Shown here: positions 44,442-53,787 of the stretch, piece after piece
Position numbering within the stretch: position 1 is the first letter of the stretch
How the letters are laid out: every line of letters starts with the position of its first letter
The notes under the pieces: model-generated
Told to the model about the DNA's origin: nothing
The model's input: the letters and a program-made list of their open reading frames with translations, nothing else
Databases searched by the model: none
Source of the DNA: Acetobacter thailandicus
Lineage (GTDB): Bacteria; Pseudomonadota; Alphaproteobacteria; Acetobacterales; Acetobacteraceae
Assembly (NCBI RefSeq): GCF_011516655.1
Contig: NZ_WOSV01000008.1
Coordinates: forward strand, 47,671-111,670
Direction of reading: 5' to 3'
Length of the DNA: 64,000 bases
Translations under genes and position numbers: made by a program

Positions 44442-46244
44442 TCAGGCCTTGTCGCTGTCTGTTTTAACTTTGGGTTTAGGCGGGTTAATTGTCAGTGACA
44501 GTTCTTTCAGGCGTTCAGGCGTTGTCGGGGCCGGGGCATTCATCATCAGGTCTTCGCCCTGCTGGTTGAGCGGGAAGAGGATGACCTCACGAATGTTAGG
44601 CTCATCTGCCAGCATCATGACAATACGGTCTACACCAGGGGCTGAGCCACCATGTGGTGGTGCACCATAACGGAACGCATTGAGCATACCGCCAAAGCGG
44701 GCTTCAACTTCGCTTTCAGGATAACCGGCGATTTCAAAAGCGCGGATCATCACTTCCGGCAGATGGTTACGCACCGCACCTGAAGAGAGTTCAATACCGT
44801 TACACACAATGTCATACTGGTAGGCGTTGATGGTCAGCGGGTCCTGTGTGTTCAGGGCCTCAAGGCCGCCTTGTGGCATAGAGAACGGGTTGTGTGAGAA
44901 GTCGATACGTCCGGTCTCTTCGTTGAGTTCATACATTGGGAAGTCGGTGATCCAGCAGAAGCGGAAGGCATTTTTCTCAATCAGGTCGAGTTCTTCAGCA
45001 ATGCGGGTGCGCACCAGGCCAGAGAATTTCGCGACATCGTCTCCTTTACCTGCAGCAAAGAAAACAGCATCACCACTTTTCAGCCCCAGCTGTGTGCGGA
45101 TCGCTTCAACACGGTCAGCTTCAAGGTTTTTCGCAATCGGGCCTTTGCCGCCCTCTTCAGTAAAGGTGATGTAGCCCAGGCCACCAGCACCGTTTTCGCG
45201 GGCCCAGTTATTGAGTTTATCAAAGAAGCCACGGGGTTTATCGCCCGCACCTGGTGCCGGAATGGCACGAATTTCGCCTTTATCCGCAGCGATTCGGGCA
45301 AACAGACCAAAGCCTGATTCAGCAAAGGCTTCCGTTACATCCGAGATCAGCAGCGGGTTGCGCAGGTCAGGTTTGTCAGAGCCATAAACCTTCATGGCAC
45401 GGGCGTATGGAATACGTTCAAATGGTGCCTGACTGACGGTGCGGCCATTGCTGAACTCTGAAAAAAGACCAGACATAACATCTTCAACCACAGCAAAAAT
45501 TTCATCCTGCGTGGCAAAGGCCATTTCAAAGTCAAGCTGGTAGAACTCACCCGGTGAGCGGTCTGCGCGTGAGGCTTCATCGCGGAAACAGGGTGCGATC
45601 TGAAAATAGCGGTCAAAGCCTGCTACCATAGCGAGCTGCTTAAACTGCTGAGGGGCCTGAGGCAGTGCGTAGAACTTGCCAGGGTGCATACGGGCTGGCA
45701 CCAGAAAGTCACGTGCGCCTTCAGGTGAGGAGGCGGTGAGGATGGGCGTTTGCAGCTCAACAAACCCAAGGCCTGTCATACGTTTGCGCATGCTCTGAAT
45801 AACACGGGCACGCAGCAGCATGTTACGGTGCACACTGTCTCTGCGCAGGTCGATGTAGCGGTAGCGCAGGCGCAGGTCTTCAGGGTAGTTTTCGTGGCCG
45901 GCAACCTGAAAAGGCAATACAGCTGCGGCTGACTGCACAGTAAATTCGCGGGCGCGCAGTTCAATATCACCTGTCGCCAGTTCAGCATTGCGTGTGCCGG
46001 CTTCGCGTTCAACAACTTCACCAGTAACAGTCACAACGCTTTCAGCGCGAATGCTCTCAGCCTGTTCGAGGACGGGTGATCCTGCAGGAATAACAATCTG
46101 AGTAATGCCTGTTTCATCGCGCAGGTCGATAAACAACAGTCCGCCGTGGTCCCGTTTGCTATGGACCCAGCCAGACAGGCGAACTGTGGAGCCGGCATCG
46201 CCCGCACGAAGTGCTGAGCAGCTATGGGTACGGTAAGGGTGCAT
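44442..46244 (-). CDS. aspS: Aspartyl-tRNA synthetase AspS
   Basis: 600 residues, the long bacterial type with a GAD insertion domain. It begins with an OB-fold anticodon-binding domain ([20 protein letters not shown]). Motif 2 is [20 protein letters not shown] and motif 3 is [14 protein letters not shown]. It charges tRNA-Asp. In organisms lacking AsnRS the enzyme may be non-discriminating; residues alone do not settle this. The start ATG 46244 has no strong ribosome-binding site, but it gives the family N-terminus. Divergent from rplY. Confidence 0.96.
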   Translation of the reverse strand: MHPYRTHSCSALRAGDAGSTVRLSGWVHSKRDHGGLLFIDLRDETGITQIVIPAGSPVLEQAESIRAESVVTVTGEVVEREAGTRNAELATGDIELRAREFTVQSAAAVLPFQVAGHENYPEDLRLRYRYIDLRRDSVHRNMLLRARVIQSMRKRMTGLGFVELQTPILTASSPEGARDFLVPARMHPGKFYALPQAPQQFKQLAMVAGFDRYFQIAPCFRDEASRADRSPGEFYQLDFEMAFATQDEIFAVVEDVMSGLFSEFSNGRTVSQAPFERIPYARAMKVYGSDKPDLRNPLLISDVTEAFAESGFGLFARIAADKGEIRAIPAPGAGDKPRGFFDKLNNWARENGAGGLGYITFTEEGGKGPIAKNLEADRVEAIRTQLGLKSGDAVFFAAGKGDDVAKFSGLVRTRIAEELDLIEKNAFRFCWITDFPMYELNEETGRIDFSHNPFSMPQGGLEALNTQDPLTINAYQYDIVCNGIELSSGAVRNHLPEVMIRAFEIAGYPESEVEARFGGMLNAFRYGAPPHGGSAPGVDRIVMMLADEPNIREVILFPLNQQGEDLMMNAPAPTTPERLKELSLTINPPKPKVKTDSDKA

Positions 46245-46460
46245 TCTCTCGTCCTGCGTTTCTGGCCCGGCTTTCTTTATTATGCCGGGGCGTGAATCTT
46301 TGTGTTCAGCCGTATAGCCGGTTTTTATGTGTGCTGTCAGCCTGCTAAGCAGAGTCGTTCTCCGGCATTGCTTCTGAGTGTTTTTTTATGGTAGAGCCGC
46401 ACACGCTGTGCAGACACCCCTGGAGGTCTGCCGCGTTATTGTTTTTTAGGAGAGTTTATC

Positions 46461-47081
46461 GTGTCTAAATTTGTATCGATTGAAGCTTCGAAGCGTGCGA
46501 AGGCTGGTAAGGGGGCAGCGCGTGCAACGAGGCGTGCTGGTCTGGTACCCGCAGTTATCTATGGTGGAAAAAAAGAGCCGGCTCTGATCGCTCTTGACCC
46601 GCGCATTATCATCAAAGGCATTCAGACCTCTGGCTGGCGTTCACGCGTATACCAGATTAAAATTGCAGATGGTGGTTCTGAGCGCGCGCTGATTCGTGAC
46701 ATTCAGTTCCATCCGGTTAAAGATACTCCTGAGCATGTTGACTTCCTGCGTCTGTCAGCTGGTCAGCGCGTTACAGTTGAAGTTTCTGTTCACGTGACCG
46801 GCGAAGACGATGCTCCTGGCATTAAGCGCGGTGGTGTTCTGAACCTTGTGCGTCACACGGTTGAAGTTGAAGCTGACGCAGAGCACATTCCTGAGTTCTT
46901 TACTGTTGATCTGTCAAAACTCGACATCAACGATAACGTTCGCTGGGAAGACCTCGAAGGCACACAGCACGTTACACCTGTTCTTCAGATCCCTAACTTC
47001 GTTATTGCAACGATCGCTGCTCCGACAGTTGAATCTGCAGGCGAAGAAGGTGAAGGTGCTGCTGAAGCAGGCGAAGCCTGA
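46461..47081 (+). CDS. rplY: 50S ribosomal protein L25 (Ctc-type, with TL5 domain)
   Basis: 206 residues from a GTG behind TTAGGAGAG. The N-terminal L25 domain ([20 protein letters not shown]) binds 5S rRNA. The C-terminal TL5/CTC domain ([19 protein letters not shown]) is followed by an acidic tail. L25/Ctc is a ribosome and general-stress protein. It is followed by pth and ychF, the conserved rplY-pth-ychF order. Confidence 0.96.
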   Translation: MSKFVSIEASKRAKAGKGAARATRRAGLVPAVIYGGKKEPALIALDPRIIIKGIQTSGWRSRVYQIKIADGGSERALIRDIQFHPVKDTPEHVDFLRLSAGQRVTVEVSVHVTGEDDAPGIKRGGVLNLVRHTVEVEADAEHIPEFFTVDLSKLDINDNVRWEDLEGTQHVTPVLQIPNFVIATIAAPTVESAGEEGEGAAEAGEA

Positions 47082-47098
47082 TCTGAGCGCGTTTTGGG

Positions 47099-47120
47099 GG
47101 TGCACCTTTTCTGGTGCACC
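47099..47120 (+). terminator. Weak terminator/attenuator between rplY and pth
   Basis: Two copies of the palindrome GGTGCACC (47099-47106 and 47113-47120) form an 8-bp stem with a six-base loop. The T-tract (TCTTTCC) is poor, so partial read-through into pth is likely. Confidence 0.55.
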
Positions 47121-47155
47121 TCTTTCCGTTTTATCACGAGAATACAGGACCAGTT

Positions 47156-47737
47156 ATGTTGCTCTGGGCCGGGCTTGGTAATCCTGAGCCGTCGATGTGC
47201 CGGCAACGGCATAATATTGGTTTTATGGCTGTCGGGGCAATTGCCCGCCGTTATGGTTTTGCACCGTGGCGCAGCCGCTTCAAAGGGGAAACAGCCGAAG
47301 GCCGCATAGGTGCGCATAAGGTTATGCTTCTCCGCCCTATGACCTATATGAACCTTTCAGGCGAAAGTGTTCAGGAAGCAATGGCTTTCTATAAGATTTC
47401 TTCTGAGAATCTTACAGCGTTTCATGATGAGCTTGACCTGGTGCCAGGTAAGGTAAGGGTAAAGCGCGGTGGTGGTGCTGCCGGCCATAATGGACTGCGC
47501 TCGATTGATAAAATGATTGGTACCCCCGACTACTGGCGTGTCAGGCTGGGCATAGGTCACCCTGGTGCGAGAGAGCGGGTGAATTCGTGGGTTTTAGGAA
47601 ATTTTTCAGAGGCTGAGCGTCAGGAATGGCTCGACTCGCTTCTGGAGAGAGTTGCCGATGCGGCACCGCTTCTGGCTGACGGAAAGCTGGATAAGTTTAC
47701 AACTGAGATTGCATTGCCAGAAGGGAACCGGGGCTGA
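47156..47737 (+). CDS. pth: Peptidyl-tRNA hydrolase Pth
   Basis: 193 residues from ATG 47156, which gives the family N-terminus MLLWAGLGNPEP; the frame is open 14 codons further. It frees tRNA from peptidyl-tRNA that has dropped off ribosomes. The catalytic His is in RQRHNIGFMAV, the Asn in PMTYMNLSGESV and the Asp in FHDELDLVPG. The stop overlaps the ychF start (TGATG). Confidence 0.95.
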   Translation: MLLWAGLGNPEPSMCRQRHNIGFMAVGAIARRYGFAPWRSRFKGETAEGRIGAHKVMLLRPMTYMNLSGESVQEAMAFYKISSENLTAFHDELDLVPGKVRVKRGGGAAGHNGLRSIDKMIGTPDYWRVRLGIGHPGARERVNSWVLGNFSEAERQEWLDSLLERVADAAPLLADGKLDKFTTEIALPEGNRG

Positions 47738-48831
47738 TGGGATTTAACTGTGGTATTGTGGGTTTGCCAAATGTTGGAAAATCTACTCTTTTTAATGCCC
47801 TGACCGCGACAGCCGCCGCACAGGCTGCTAATTATCCTTTCTGTACCATTGAGCCTAATACGGGCCGTGTGGCTGTGCCTGACCCACGCCTTGATGCTCT
47901 GGTCAAAATTGGTAAATCGCAAAAGACTGTTCCGACAAGCCTTGAGTTTGTTGATATTGCCGGGCTGGTACGTGGCGCGTCACGGGGAGAAGGTCTGGGG
48001 AATCAGTTCCTCGCTAATATTCGTGAGGTTGACGCGATTATTCACGTTCTGCGTTGCTTCGAGGATGAAGATATTACGCATGTTGAGGGCAGTGTAGACC
48101 CTCTGCGTGATGCTGAAATTATTGAAACAGAGCTGATGCTCGCTGACCTGGAGTCGCTTGAAAAACGCCTGCCAGGTTTGCAGAAACGCGCAAAAAATCG
48201 TGATGCGGAAGCACTGGCACAGATCGCCCTGGCTGAACCTCTGATTGAAGCCCTGAAAGAGGGACGACCAGCCAGAACGGCTATTCCGGAAGGGCAGGAA
48301 GAGGCTGTAAAACGCCTTAATCTGATGACCAGCAAGCCGGTTTTGTATGTTTGTAATGTTGAGGAAGATTCCGCTTCAACCGGCAATGAGTTTTCTGAAA
48401 AAGTGCTGGCAAAGGCTGCCTCTGAAGGTGCGGCAGCGGTGATCGTTTCTGCTGCAATTGAGGCTGAAGTGAGCCAGCTGGCAGATGATGAGCGTCGTGA
48501 ATTTCTCGATGGTCTTGGTCTGAAGGATAGCGGCCTCGACCGTGTTATTGCAGCGGGTTACGCTTTGCTGGGGCTGCGTACATACTTTACAGTCGGTCCT
48601 AAAGAAGCGCGTGCCTGGACTATTACTGCCGGAACTAAAGCACCACAGGCTGCCGCAGTTATTCACAATGATTTTGAACGCGGCTTTATTGCCTGCGAAA
48701 CAATCTCGTATAATGATTATGTGCAGTGCAACGGAGAGGCCGGGGCAAAAGAAGCCGGGCGTCTGCGTATTGAAGGGCGGGACTATGTTGTGCAGGATGG
48801 AGATGTTCTGCTGTTCCGCTTTAACGTATAG
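47737..48831 (+). CDS. ychF: Redox-regulated ATPase YchF (OLA1 family)
   Basis: 364 residues. A TRAFAC-class P-loop protein that prefers ATP. The G1 motif is GLPNVGKST, the G3 region is DIAGLVRGASRGEGLGN and the C-terminal TGS domain includes FTVGPKEARAWTI. It associates with ribosomes and responds to oxidative stress. It is coupled to pth by a one-base overlap. Confidence 0.96.
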   Translation: MGFNCGIVGLPNVGKSTLFNALTATAAAQAANYPFCTIEPNTGRVAVPDPRLDALVKIGKSQKTVPTSLEFVDIAGLVRGASRGEGLGNQFLANIREVDAIIHVLRCFEDEDITHVEGSVDPLRDAEIIETELMLADLESLEKRLPGLQKRAKNRDAEALAQIALAEPLIEALKEGRPARTAIPEGQEEAVKRLNLMTSKPVLYVCNVEEDSASTGNEFSEKVLAKAASEGAAAVIVSAAIEAEVSQLADDERREFLDGLGLKDSGLDRVIAAGYALLGLRTYFTVGPKEARAWTITAGTKAPQAAAVIHNDFERGFIACETISYNDYVQCNGEAGAKEAGRLRIEGRDYVVQDGDVLLFRFNV

Positions 48832-48873
48832 TCAGACTTTTATACTATCCGACTGACTGCAACCGAGTGAAAG

Positions 48874-50181
48874 ATGGAGATGGAAAGCGCCATTATGACG
48901 GCGGGTGAAGAACGAGCTGAGACCGGGCAGCTGACTGAAACCGAAGGGATGACTGACCTTGCGCGTCGGGCCCGTCGGGCTACGGTGGAGCTGGCAGTCT
49001 GCCCGGCTTCGACGCGTGATAAGGCGCTGTGGGCCGCGGCTGCAGCCCTGCGCGAGTCTTCGCAGGCTATTCTTGAGGCAAATACTCAGGATCTTTCACT
49101 CTCCTCCGCCACGAGTGAGGCGTTTCTTGATCGCCTGCGGCTGACACCTGAACGTGTTGAGGCTATGGCGCGCGGCCTTGAGGATATGGCCGACCTTCAG
49201 GATCCGGTCGGGCGTGTACTTGAGGAATGGACCCGCCCAAACGGTCTGCGTATTCGCCGTGTTGCGACTCCGGTTGGTGTCATTGGTGTGATTTATGAAA
49301 GCCGCCCTAATGTGGGGGCTGATGCTGCGGGCCTCTGTATTAAATCGGGTAATGCTGTGCTTCTGCGCGGTGGCTCAGAAAGTATCCACACCGCACGGGC
49401 TATTCATAAAGCGATGCAGGCCGGGCTGCGGGCTGCCGGGTTGCCTGAAGATGCTGTTTTGATTGCCCCTGATGCTGATCGTAAGCATGTGGCTGAAATG
49501 CTGAGTGCCGCCGGTCTGATTGACCTGCTTATTCCGCGTGGTGGCCGCTCTCTGGTTGAGCGGGTTCAGCGTGAGGCACGGGTGCCTGTGCTCGCACACG
49601 CTGAGGGGCTGTGTCATACTTATATCCATGCCGCAGCAGATCATAATATGGCACGTCGTATTGTTGCGAATGCCAAAATGCGTCGTGTTGGTATCTGCGG
49701 TGCGACAGAGACACTGCTGGTTGATGCTGCTATTGCTCCGGCCATTCTCCCTCTGATCGTTTCAGACCTTCAGGAGCTGGGCTGTACGTTTAAAGCCGAT
49801 AATGCTGCGAGAAAGATTGTGCCTTCTCTGCCTGCTGCGACAGAGCAGGATTTTGATACAGAATGGCTTGATGCAATTCTGAATATTGCTGTTGTTGACG
49901 GTGTTGATGAAGCACTGGAGCACATCAGGCAGCATAGTTCCTCCCATACTGAGGCGATCATTACAGCAGATGAAGTGGCAGCAACGCGCTTTATGAACGG
50001 CACAGACAGTGCTGTTGTGATGTGGAATGCCTCAACCCAGTTCTGTGACGGCGGCGAGTTTGGTTTTGGCGCAGAAATTGGCATTGCAACCGGGCGTTTT
50101 CATGCGCGTGGGCCTGTTGGTGTCGAGCAGCTGACAACCTTTCGCTATGAAGTCATCGGTACGGGGCAGGTCAGGTCCTGA
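48874..50181 (+). CDS. proA: Gamma-glutamyl phosphate reductase ProA
   Basis: 435 residues. It reduces gamma-glutamyl phosphate to the semialdehyde in proline synthesis with NADPH. Motifs are GVIGVIYESRPNVGADAAGL, LIPRGGRSLVERV, the catalytic Cys in VGICGATETLLV and SSSHTEAIIT. The N-terminus is about 20 residues longer than E. coli ProA; an internal ATG at 48895 is possible. proB is not adjacent. nadD starts six bases downstream. Confidence 0.95.
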   Translation: MEMESAIMTAGEERAETGQLTETEGMTDLARRARRATVELAVCPASTRDKALWAAAAALRESSQAILEANTQDLSLSSATSEAFLDRLRLTPERVEAMARGLEDMADLQDPVGRVLEEWTRPNGLRIRRVATPVGVIGVIYESRPNVGADAAGLCIKSGNAVLLRGGSESIHTARAIHKAMQAGLRAAGLPEDAVLIAPDADRKHVAEMLSAAGLIDLLIPRGGRSLVERVQREARVPVLAHAEGLCHTYIHAAADHNMARRIVANAKMRRVGICGATETLLVDAAIAPAILPLIVSDLQELGCTFKADNAARKIVPSLPAATEQDFDTEWLDAILNIAVVDGVDEALEHIRQHSSSHTEAIITADEVAATRFMNGTDSAVVMWNASTQFCDGGEFGFGAEIGIATGRFHARGPVGVEQLTTFRYEVIGTGQVRS

Positions 50182-50186
50182 CAGCT

Positions 50187-50855
50187 GTGTGCTCTGGTCA
50201 GGCTATACCGACATATGGCGATAAACGCCGTATGCGGATTGGTCTTCTCGGTGGGTCCTTTAATCCGGCGCACAGAGGGCACCTGGCCCTTGCACATATC
50301 GCTTTGCGCAGTCTGGCTCTTGACCAGGTGTGGCTGATGGTCTCACCAGGTAACCCGCTTAAAGCCGGGCGCGATATGGCTGCATTTGAGCAGCGTATGG
50401 AGTCGGTTCGTCATCTGGTTGACGATCCCCGTCTGGTTGTGACAGATATCGAGCCTCGTCTGGGCACCCGCTATACGGTTGATACAGTGCGTAAGCTGCA
50501 CAGGCGCTTTCCTTTAGCGCATTTTGTATGGCTGACCGGGGCCGATGGCCTTGTTACCCTGTCACGCTGGAAAGGGTGGCATCAGCTGGTTAAGGCCATA
50601 CCTGTGGCAGTTATGCCAAGGCCCGGGCACAATTATGCGGCTTTACACAGTGCTGCTGGCCGTTATATGGCCCGGTGGCGTATACCTTCACGATGTGCTT
50701 CTTTGCTGCCTGAGCAAAAACCCCCTGTATGGGTGTTTATGTCAGGCCCGCAGGATGAGATATCGTCAACATCTATTCGACAGAGAGGGCATTTCAGGGT
50801 GGCGCAGGCCACACCACAGCCTCTCGGTAAGTTATTTTCAGGAGAACGGTCATAA
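50187..50855 (+). CDS. nadD: Nicotinate-nucleotide adenylyltransferase NadD
   Basis: 222 residues from GTG 50187, or 207 from ATG 50232. The longer form adds a segment (YGDKRR) often seen in Rhodospirillales, so I keep it. It adenylates nicotinate mononucleotide in NAD synthesis. The nucleotidyltransferase motif is LLGGSFNPAHRGH, and the late ISSTSIRQRG is the partner motif. Six bases after proA. Its stop overlaps the proposed rsfS start. Confidence 0.93.
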   Translation: MCSGQAIPTYGDKRRMRIGLLGGSFNPAHRGHLALAHIALRSLALDQVWLMVSPGNPLKAGRDMAAFEQRMESVRHLVDDPRLVVTDIEPRLGTRYTVDTVRKLHRRFPLAHFVWLTGADGLVTLSRWKGWHQLVKAIPVAVMPRPGHNYAALHSAAGRYMARWRIPSRCASLLPEQKPPVWVFMSGPQDEISSTSIRQRGHFRVAQATPQPLGKLFSGERS

Positions 50856-51367
50856 CCACTCAGCCACCCTCTGATGCGCCAAAGGGCGAGCATCCCCCTG
50901 TTACACCTGCAAAAAAAACCAGCACCAGAGCGGCTGCGGGCACAGGCAGAAAAAAAGCGGCAGCAGCCGGCCCGGCAGGTAAAGTAAAAAGCCAGCGTGT
51001 CAGCTCAGGTCTGCTTGAGCAGTCTCTTGCTGTTATTCTGGCCAGTCTTGATGATGACAAGGCTGAGAATATTGTGACGATTGACCTGACTGGTCGTGCG
51101 TCATTTGCTGATAAAATGGTCGTTGCAACCGGTCTGGCTGACCGTCAGATTGCGGCTATGGCACAGCATATTGAGCGTAAACTCAAAGAAATTGGCCTGA
51201 AACGTATGATCGTTGAAGGAGCTAATGGCTCTGACTGGGTCCTGCTTGATACAGGTGATATTATCGTTCATCTGTTTAAGCCTGAATCGCGCGAGCTGTA
51301 TGGTCTTGAGAAGATGTGGGGCGCAGAGTTTGACGATGAAGCCGCGCAGCCTGTCGCAGGTGCCTGA
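50852..51367 (+). CDS. rsfS: Ribosomal silencing factor RsfS, start codon unusual
   Basis: The conserved RsfS domain begins at LLEQSLAVILASLDDDKAEN (about 51012) and continues KMVVATGLADRQIAAMAQH and SDWVLLDTGDIIVHLF. RsfS binds ribosomal protein L14 and blocks subunit joining in starvation. The only ordinary start in frame, GTG 51074, would cut off the first strand and helix. Upstream the frame is open to 50831, with a Lys/Ala/Pro-rich leader, and the sequence AGGAGAACGGTCATAA places an ATA (50852) seven bases after a strong ribosome-binding site, overlapping the nadD stop. I take ATA as the position of the true start, either a rare AUA start or a mutated ATG (ATGA to ATAA). 171 residues from there. 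Confidence 0.8.
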   Translation: MTTQPPSDAPKGEHPPVTPAKKTSTRAAAGTGRKKAAAAGPAGKVKSQRVSSGLLEQSLAVILASLDDDKAENIVTIDLTGRASFADKMVVATGLADRQIAAMAQHIERKLKEIGLKRMIVEGANGSDWVLLDTGDIIVHLFKPESRELYGLEKMWGAEFDDEAAQPVAGA

Positions 51368-51412
51368 AACCTGTTCTGATTGTCTGACGTTTCAGGAGGT
51401 CATGCTGTCGTT

Positions 51413-51868
51413 ATGAAGCTCGTTGCTGTTGGTCGTATGAAAGACAAAAACGAGCGGGCCCTTGTTGAGCGGTATCTGAAGCGGCTTCGTCCGGGGCTTG
51501 ATATCGCTGAACTCGCAGATGGTCGCGGCAGCGCTGATGAAATAAAGCGGCGGGAGGCGCAGGCAATTTTGTCGGCCTGTCCGCCTCAGGCGTTTGTTAT
51601 TGTGCTGGATGAATCTGGTCGCAATTTTAGTAGTCCTGCTTTATCAGAAGCCATGGCAGGCTGGTCAGCTCTGGGTCGCCCGCTTTGTTTTGTAATTGGC
51701 GGAGCCGAGGGGCTTGATGCTTCAGTTATGGCAAGAGCTGATGCCGCGTTGTCTTTTGGAACGCTTACCTGGCCGCATATGCTGGTGCGGATTATGCTGG
51801 TCGAACAGATTTATCGTGCACAGATGATTGCCTCAGGGCACCCGTATCATCGTTCCGGGCGCCCCTGA
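51413..51868 (+). CDS. rlmH: 23S rRNA (pseudouridine1915-N3)-methyltransferase RlmH
   Basis: 151 residues from ATG 51413; the frame is open to a TTG at 51380. It is a SPOUT methyltransferase acting on helix 69 of 23S rRNA in the 70S ribosome. The knot region is FVIGGAEGLD and LSFGTLTWPHMLVRIM, and the end is GHPYHRSGRP. The pairing with rsfS upstream is widely conserved. A strong AGGAGG lies 14-19 bases upstream, feeding a five-codon ATG frame whose TGA overlaps this ATG. Confidence 0.95.
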   Translation: MKLVAVGRMKDKNERALVERYLKRLRPGLDIAELADGRGSADEIKRREAQAILSACPPQAFVIVLDESGRNFSSPALSEAMAGWSALGRPLCFVIGGAEGLDASVMARADAALSFGTLTWPHMLVRIMLVEQIYRAQMIASGHPYHRSGRP

Positions 51869-51875
51869 CAGAGGT

Positions 51876-52790
51876 TTATTGCTGAACAGCCGGGTTTTCC
51901 CACTTTTTAAAGTGTTCGCGCAGGGTGTCAGTAAAGCTGGTAATGACCGGTATATTTTCACCCTCTCTTACCGCAATCGCAAGGGTCGCATACGGGGCTG
52001 GTTCACTTATCGTGTGAAACGTTACGCCCCCTGCGTGAATTTGCCTGAGGGAGTCCGGTACAACTGACACACCAAATCCTGCAGCGACCAGTGGCACGAT
52101 ACCAGCAATCTGCGGAGCCTGCTGCCCCAGCTTAGGCGTAACCCCCGCCCGCTGATAAGCTGAGAGAATGGCATCGTGAAATCCAGGACCAAGCTCGCGC
52201 GGAAAGAGGATGAGCGGGTCGTGCGCCAGCATATCCAGGCTGAGTGTTGTGTGGTGCGAAAGTGGATGTCCGTGTGGCAGGGCAATGACGGTTGGTTCAT
52301 CAAGCAGATGCGAAACGGTAAGGCGTGACAGATCAGGCGCTGACGGACGAATGATGGCAACGTCAATGGCCGAGGCATGGAGGGCTGCACACAAAGCCGG
52401 TGTGTTACTTTCTTCCATTGATAAGGTGACATCAGGAGCGGCATCGCGAAATGCCCGGATGGCAGAGGGGATAATGGGGAGAAGAGGTACAGCTCCTGCC
52501 AGTCCAAGCCGGATGTGCCCGGCTTCACCCCGTGCCATACCTCTGGCAGTAATCAGAAATTGCAGTTGTAATTCGAGGATGGCCTGAGCGCGGGGCAGGA
52601 GGGCTTTGCCGGTGGGGGTGAGAGCAACACCGCGTGTCTGCCGCTCAAAAAGCTGAACGTCGAGTTCATTTTCAAGCTGACGAATTTGCTGACTTAATGG
52701 CGGCTGTTCAATGCCAAGCTGCTTTGCTGCCCGTGTAATGCTGCCCTGTTTTGCAACGGCTGTGAAATATCGTAATTGCCTTATATCCAT
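51876..52790 (-). CDS. LysR-family transcriptional regulator
   Basis: 304 residues. The N-terminal winged HTH is clear (MDIRQLRYFTAVAKQGSITR, AAKQLGIEQPPLSQQIRQLE). The rest is a periplasmic-binding-like effector domain. LysR proteins often control the divergent neighbour, here lutABC, so regulation of lactate oxidation is a reasonable guess. The effector is unknown. It converges on rlmH with a seven-base gap. Confidence 0.9.
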   Translation of the reverse strand: MDIRQLRYFTAVAKQGSITRAAKQLGIEQPPLSQQIRQLENELDVQLFERQTRGVALTPTGKALLPRAQAILELQLQFLITARGMARGEAGHIRLGLAGAVPLLPIIPSAIRAFRDAAPDVTLSMEESNTPALCAALHASAIDVAIIRPSAPDLSRLTVSHLLDEPTVIALPHGHPLSHHTTLSLDMLAHDPLILFPRELGPGFHDAILSAYQRAGVTPKLGQQAPQIAGIVPLVAAGFGVSVVPDSLRQIHAGGVTFHTISEPAPYATLAIAVREGENIPVITSFTDTLREHFKKWENPAVQQ

Positions 52791-53043
52791 AATTATTAAC
52801 AGTTTATCCTGTTACTGGTCATGCTGGTATCTGCCGGGGTTCTTCCTATCATAAAAATGTGCTGAGGGCATTTTTAAAAAGCGGATGCAGGATATGGTAT
52901 CAGGTATTTGCAGCCTTATATTCTGGCTTTGATATATTTTTTATGTATGTATTTTGTTTTATCTATAGGGTGTAGTATATGTCACGTGAGGCAGATTTAC
53001 ACCATGCTTTTGCGTGTTCTGTTTGCGTAACGGAGAGGTTTTG

Positions 53044-53787
53044 ATGAAAATTGGTTTGTTCATTCCGTGTTATATCGATGCGTTTTACCCAGGCGCGGGT
53101 ATTGCGACGCTTGAGCTGCTTGAAAAACTCGGACAGGACGTTGACTACCCGTTAAATCAGACCTGCTGCGGTCAGCCTATGGCGAACTCAGGGTGCAATT
53201 CTGATGCTGCCGGGGCTGAAGACCTGTTTGTAAAGAACTTTGCACAATATGATGTTATCGTTATGCCGTCGGGCAGCTGTGCGCATCATGTACGTGATAA
53301 TTTTGATGCGATCCCGCAAAGTGAAGCCGTAACGCATGTGCGTCAGAACACCTATGAACTTGTTGAATTTTTGCATGATGTGCTGAAGGTCGATGCATTT
53401 CCATGGGCTGAATTTCCGCACAGGGTCGGGTTGCATAACAGTTGTGGCACGCTGCGGTCTCTGCGCACAGCAAGTATGTCAGAACTGGGTGAACCTTTCT
53501 TTTCAAAGCCGATGGATCTGCTTCAGAAAGTTAAGGGTATTTCGTTTGCTAAGCCTTCAAGGCCTGATGAATGCTGTGGTTTCGGTGGTACCTTCTCCGT
53601 GACGGAAGAAGCCGTATCAGCGCGTATGGGCCTTGATAAGGTAACAGACCATTATAACGCCGGGGCAGAGTATATCGTATCGGCTGATACCTCGTGCATG
53701 ATGCATCAGGAAGGATGTGCAAAACGTGCGGCTGTGCCTGTTCGTTTTATTCATATTGCTGAGATTCTGAACGGAGCACGTTCATGA
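53044..53787 (+). CDS. lutA: Lactate utilization protein LutA (YkgE)
   Basis: 247 residues from ATG 53044 behind GGAGAGG. It carries two CCG-type domains (cysteine-rich, as in heterodisulfide reductase and GlpC): the first has LNQTCCGQPMANSG, the second has RPDECCGFGGTFS, with further cysteines in HNSCGTLRS and DTSCMMHQEGC. They are expected to bind an iron-sulfur cluster. LutABC together oxidise L-lactate to pyruvate. The stop overlaps lutB (ATGA). Confidence 0.93.
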   Translation: MKIGLFIPCYIDAFYPGAGIATLELLEKLGQDVDYPLNQTCCGQPMANSGCNSDAAGAEDLFVKNFAQYDVIVMPSGSCAHHVRDNFDAIPQSEAVTHVRQNTYELVEFLHDVLKVDAFPWAEFPHRVGLHNSCGTLRSLRTASMSELGEPFFSKPMDLLQKVKGISFAKPSRPDECCGFGGTFSVTEEAVSARMGLDKVTDHYNAGAEYIVSADTSCMMHQEGCAKRAAVPVRFIHIAEILNGARS

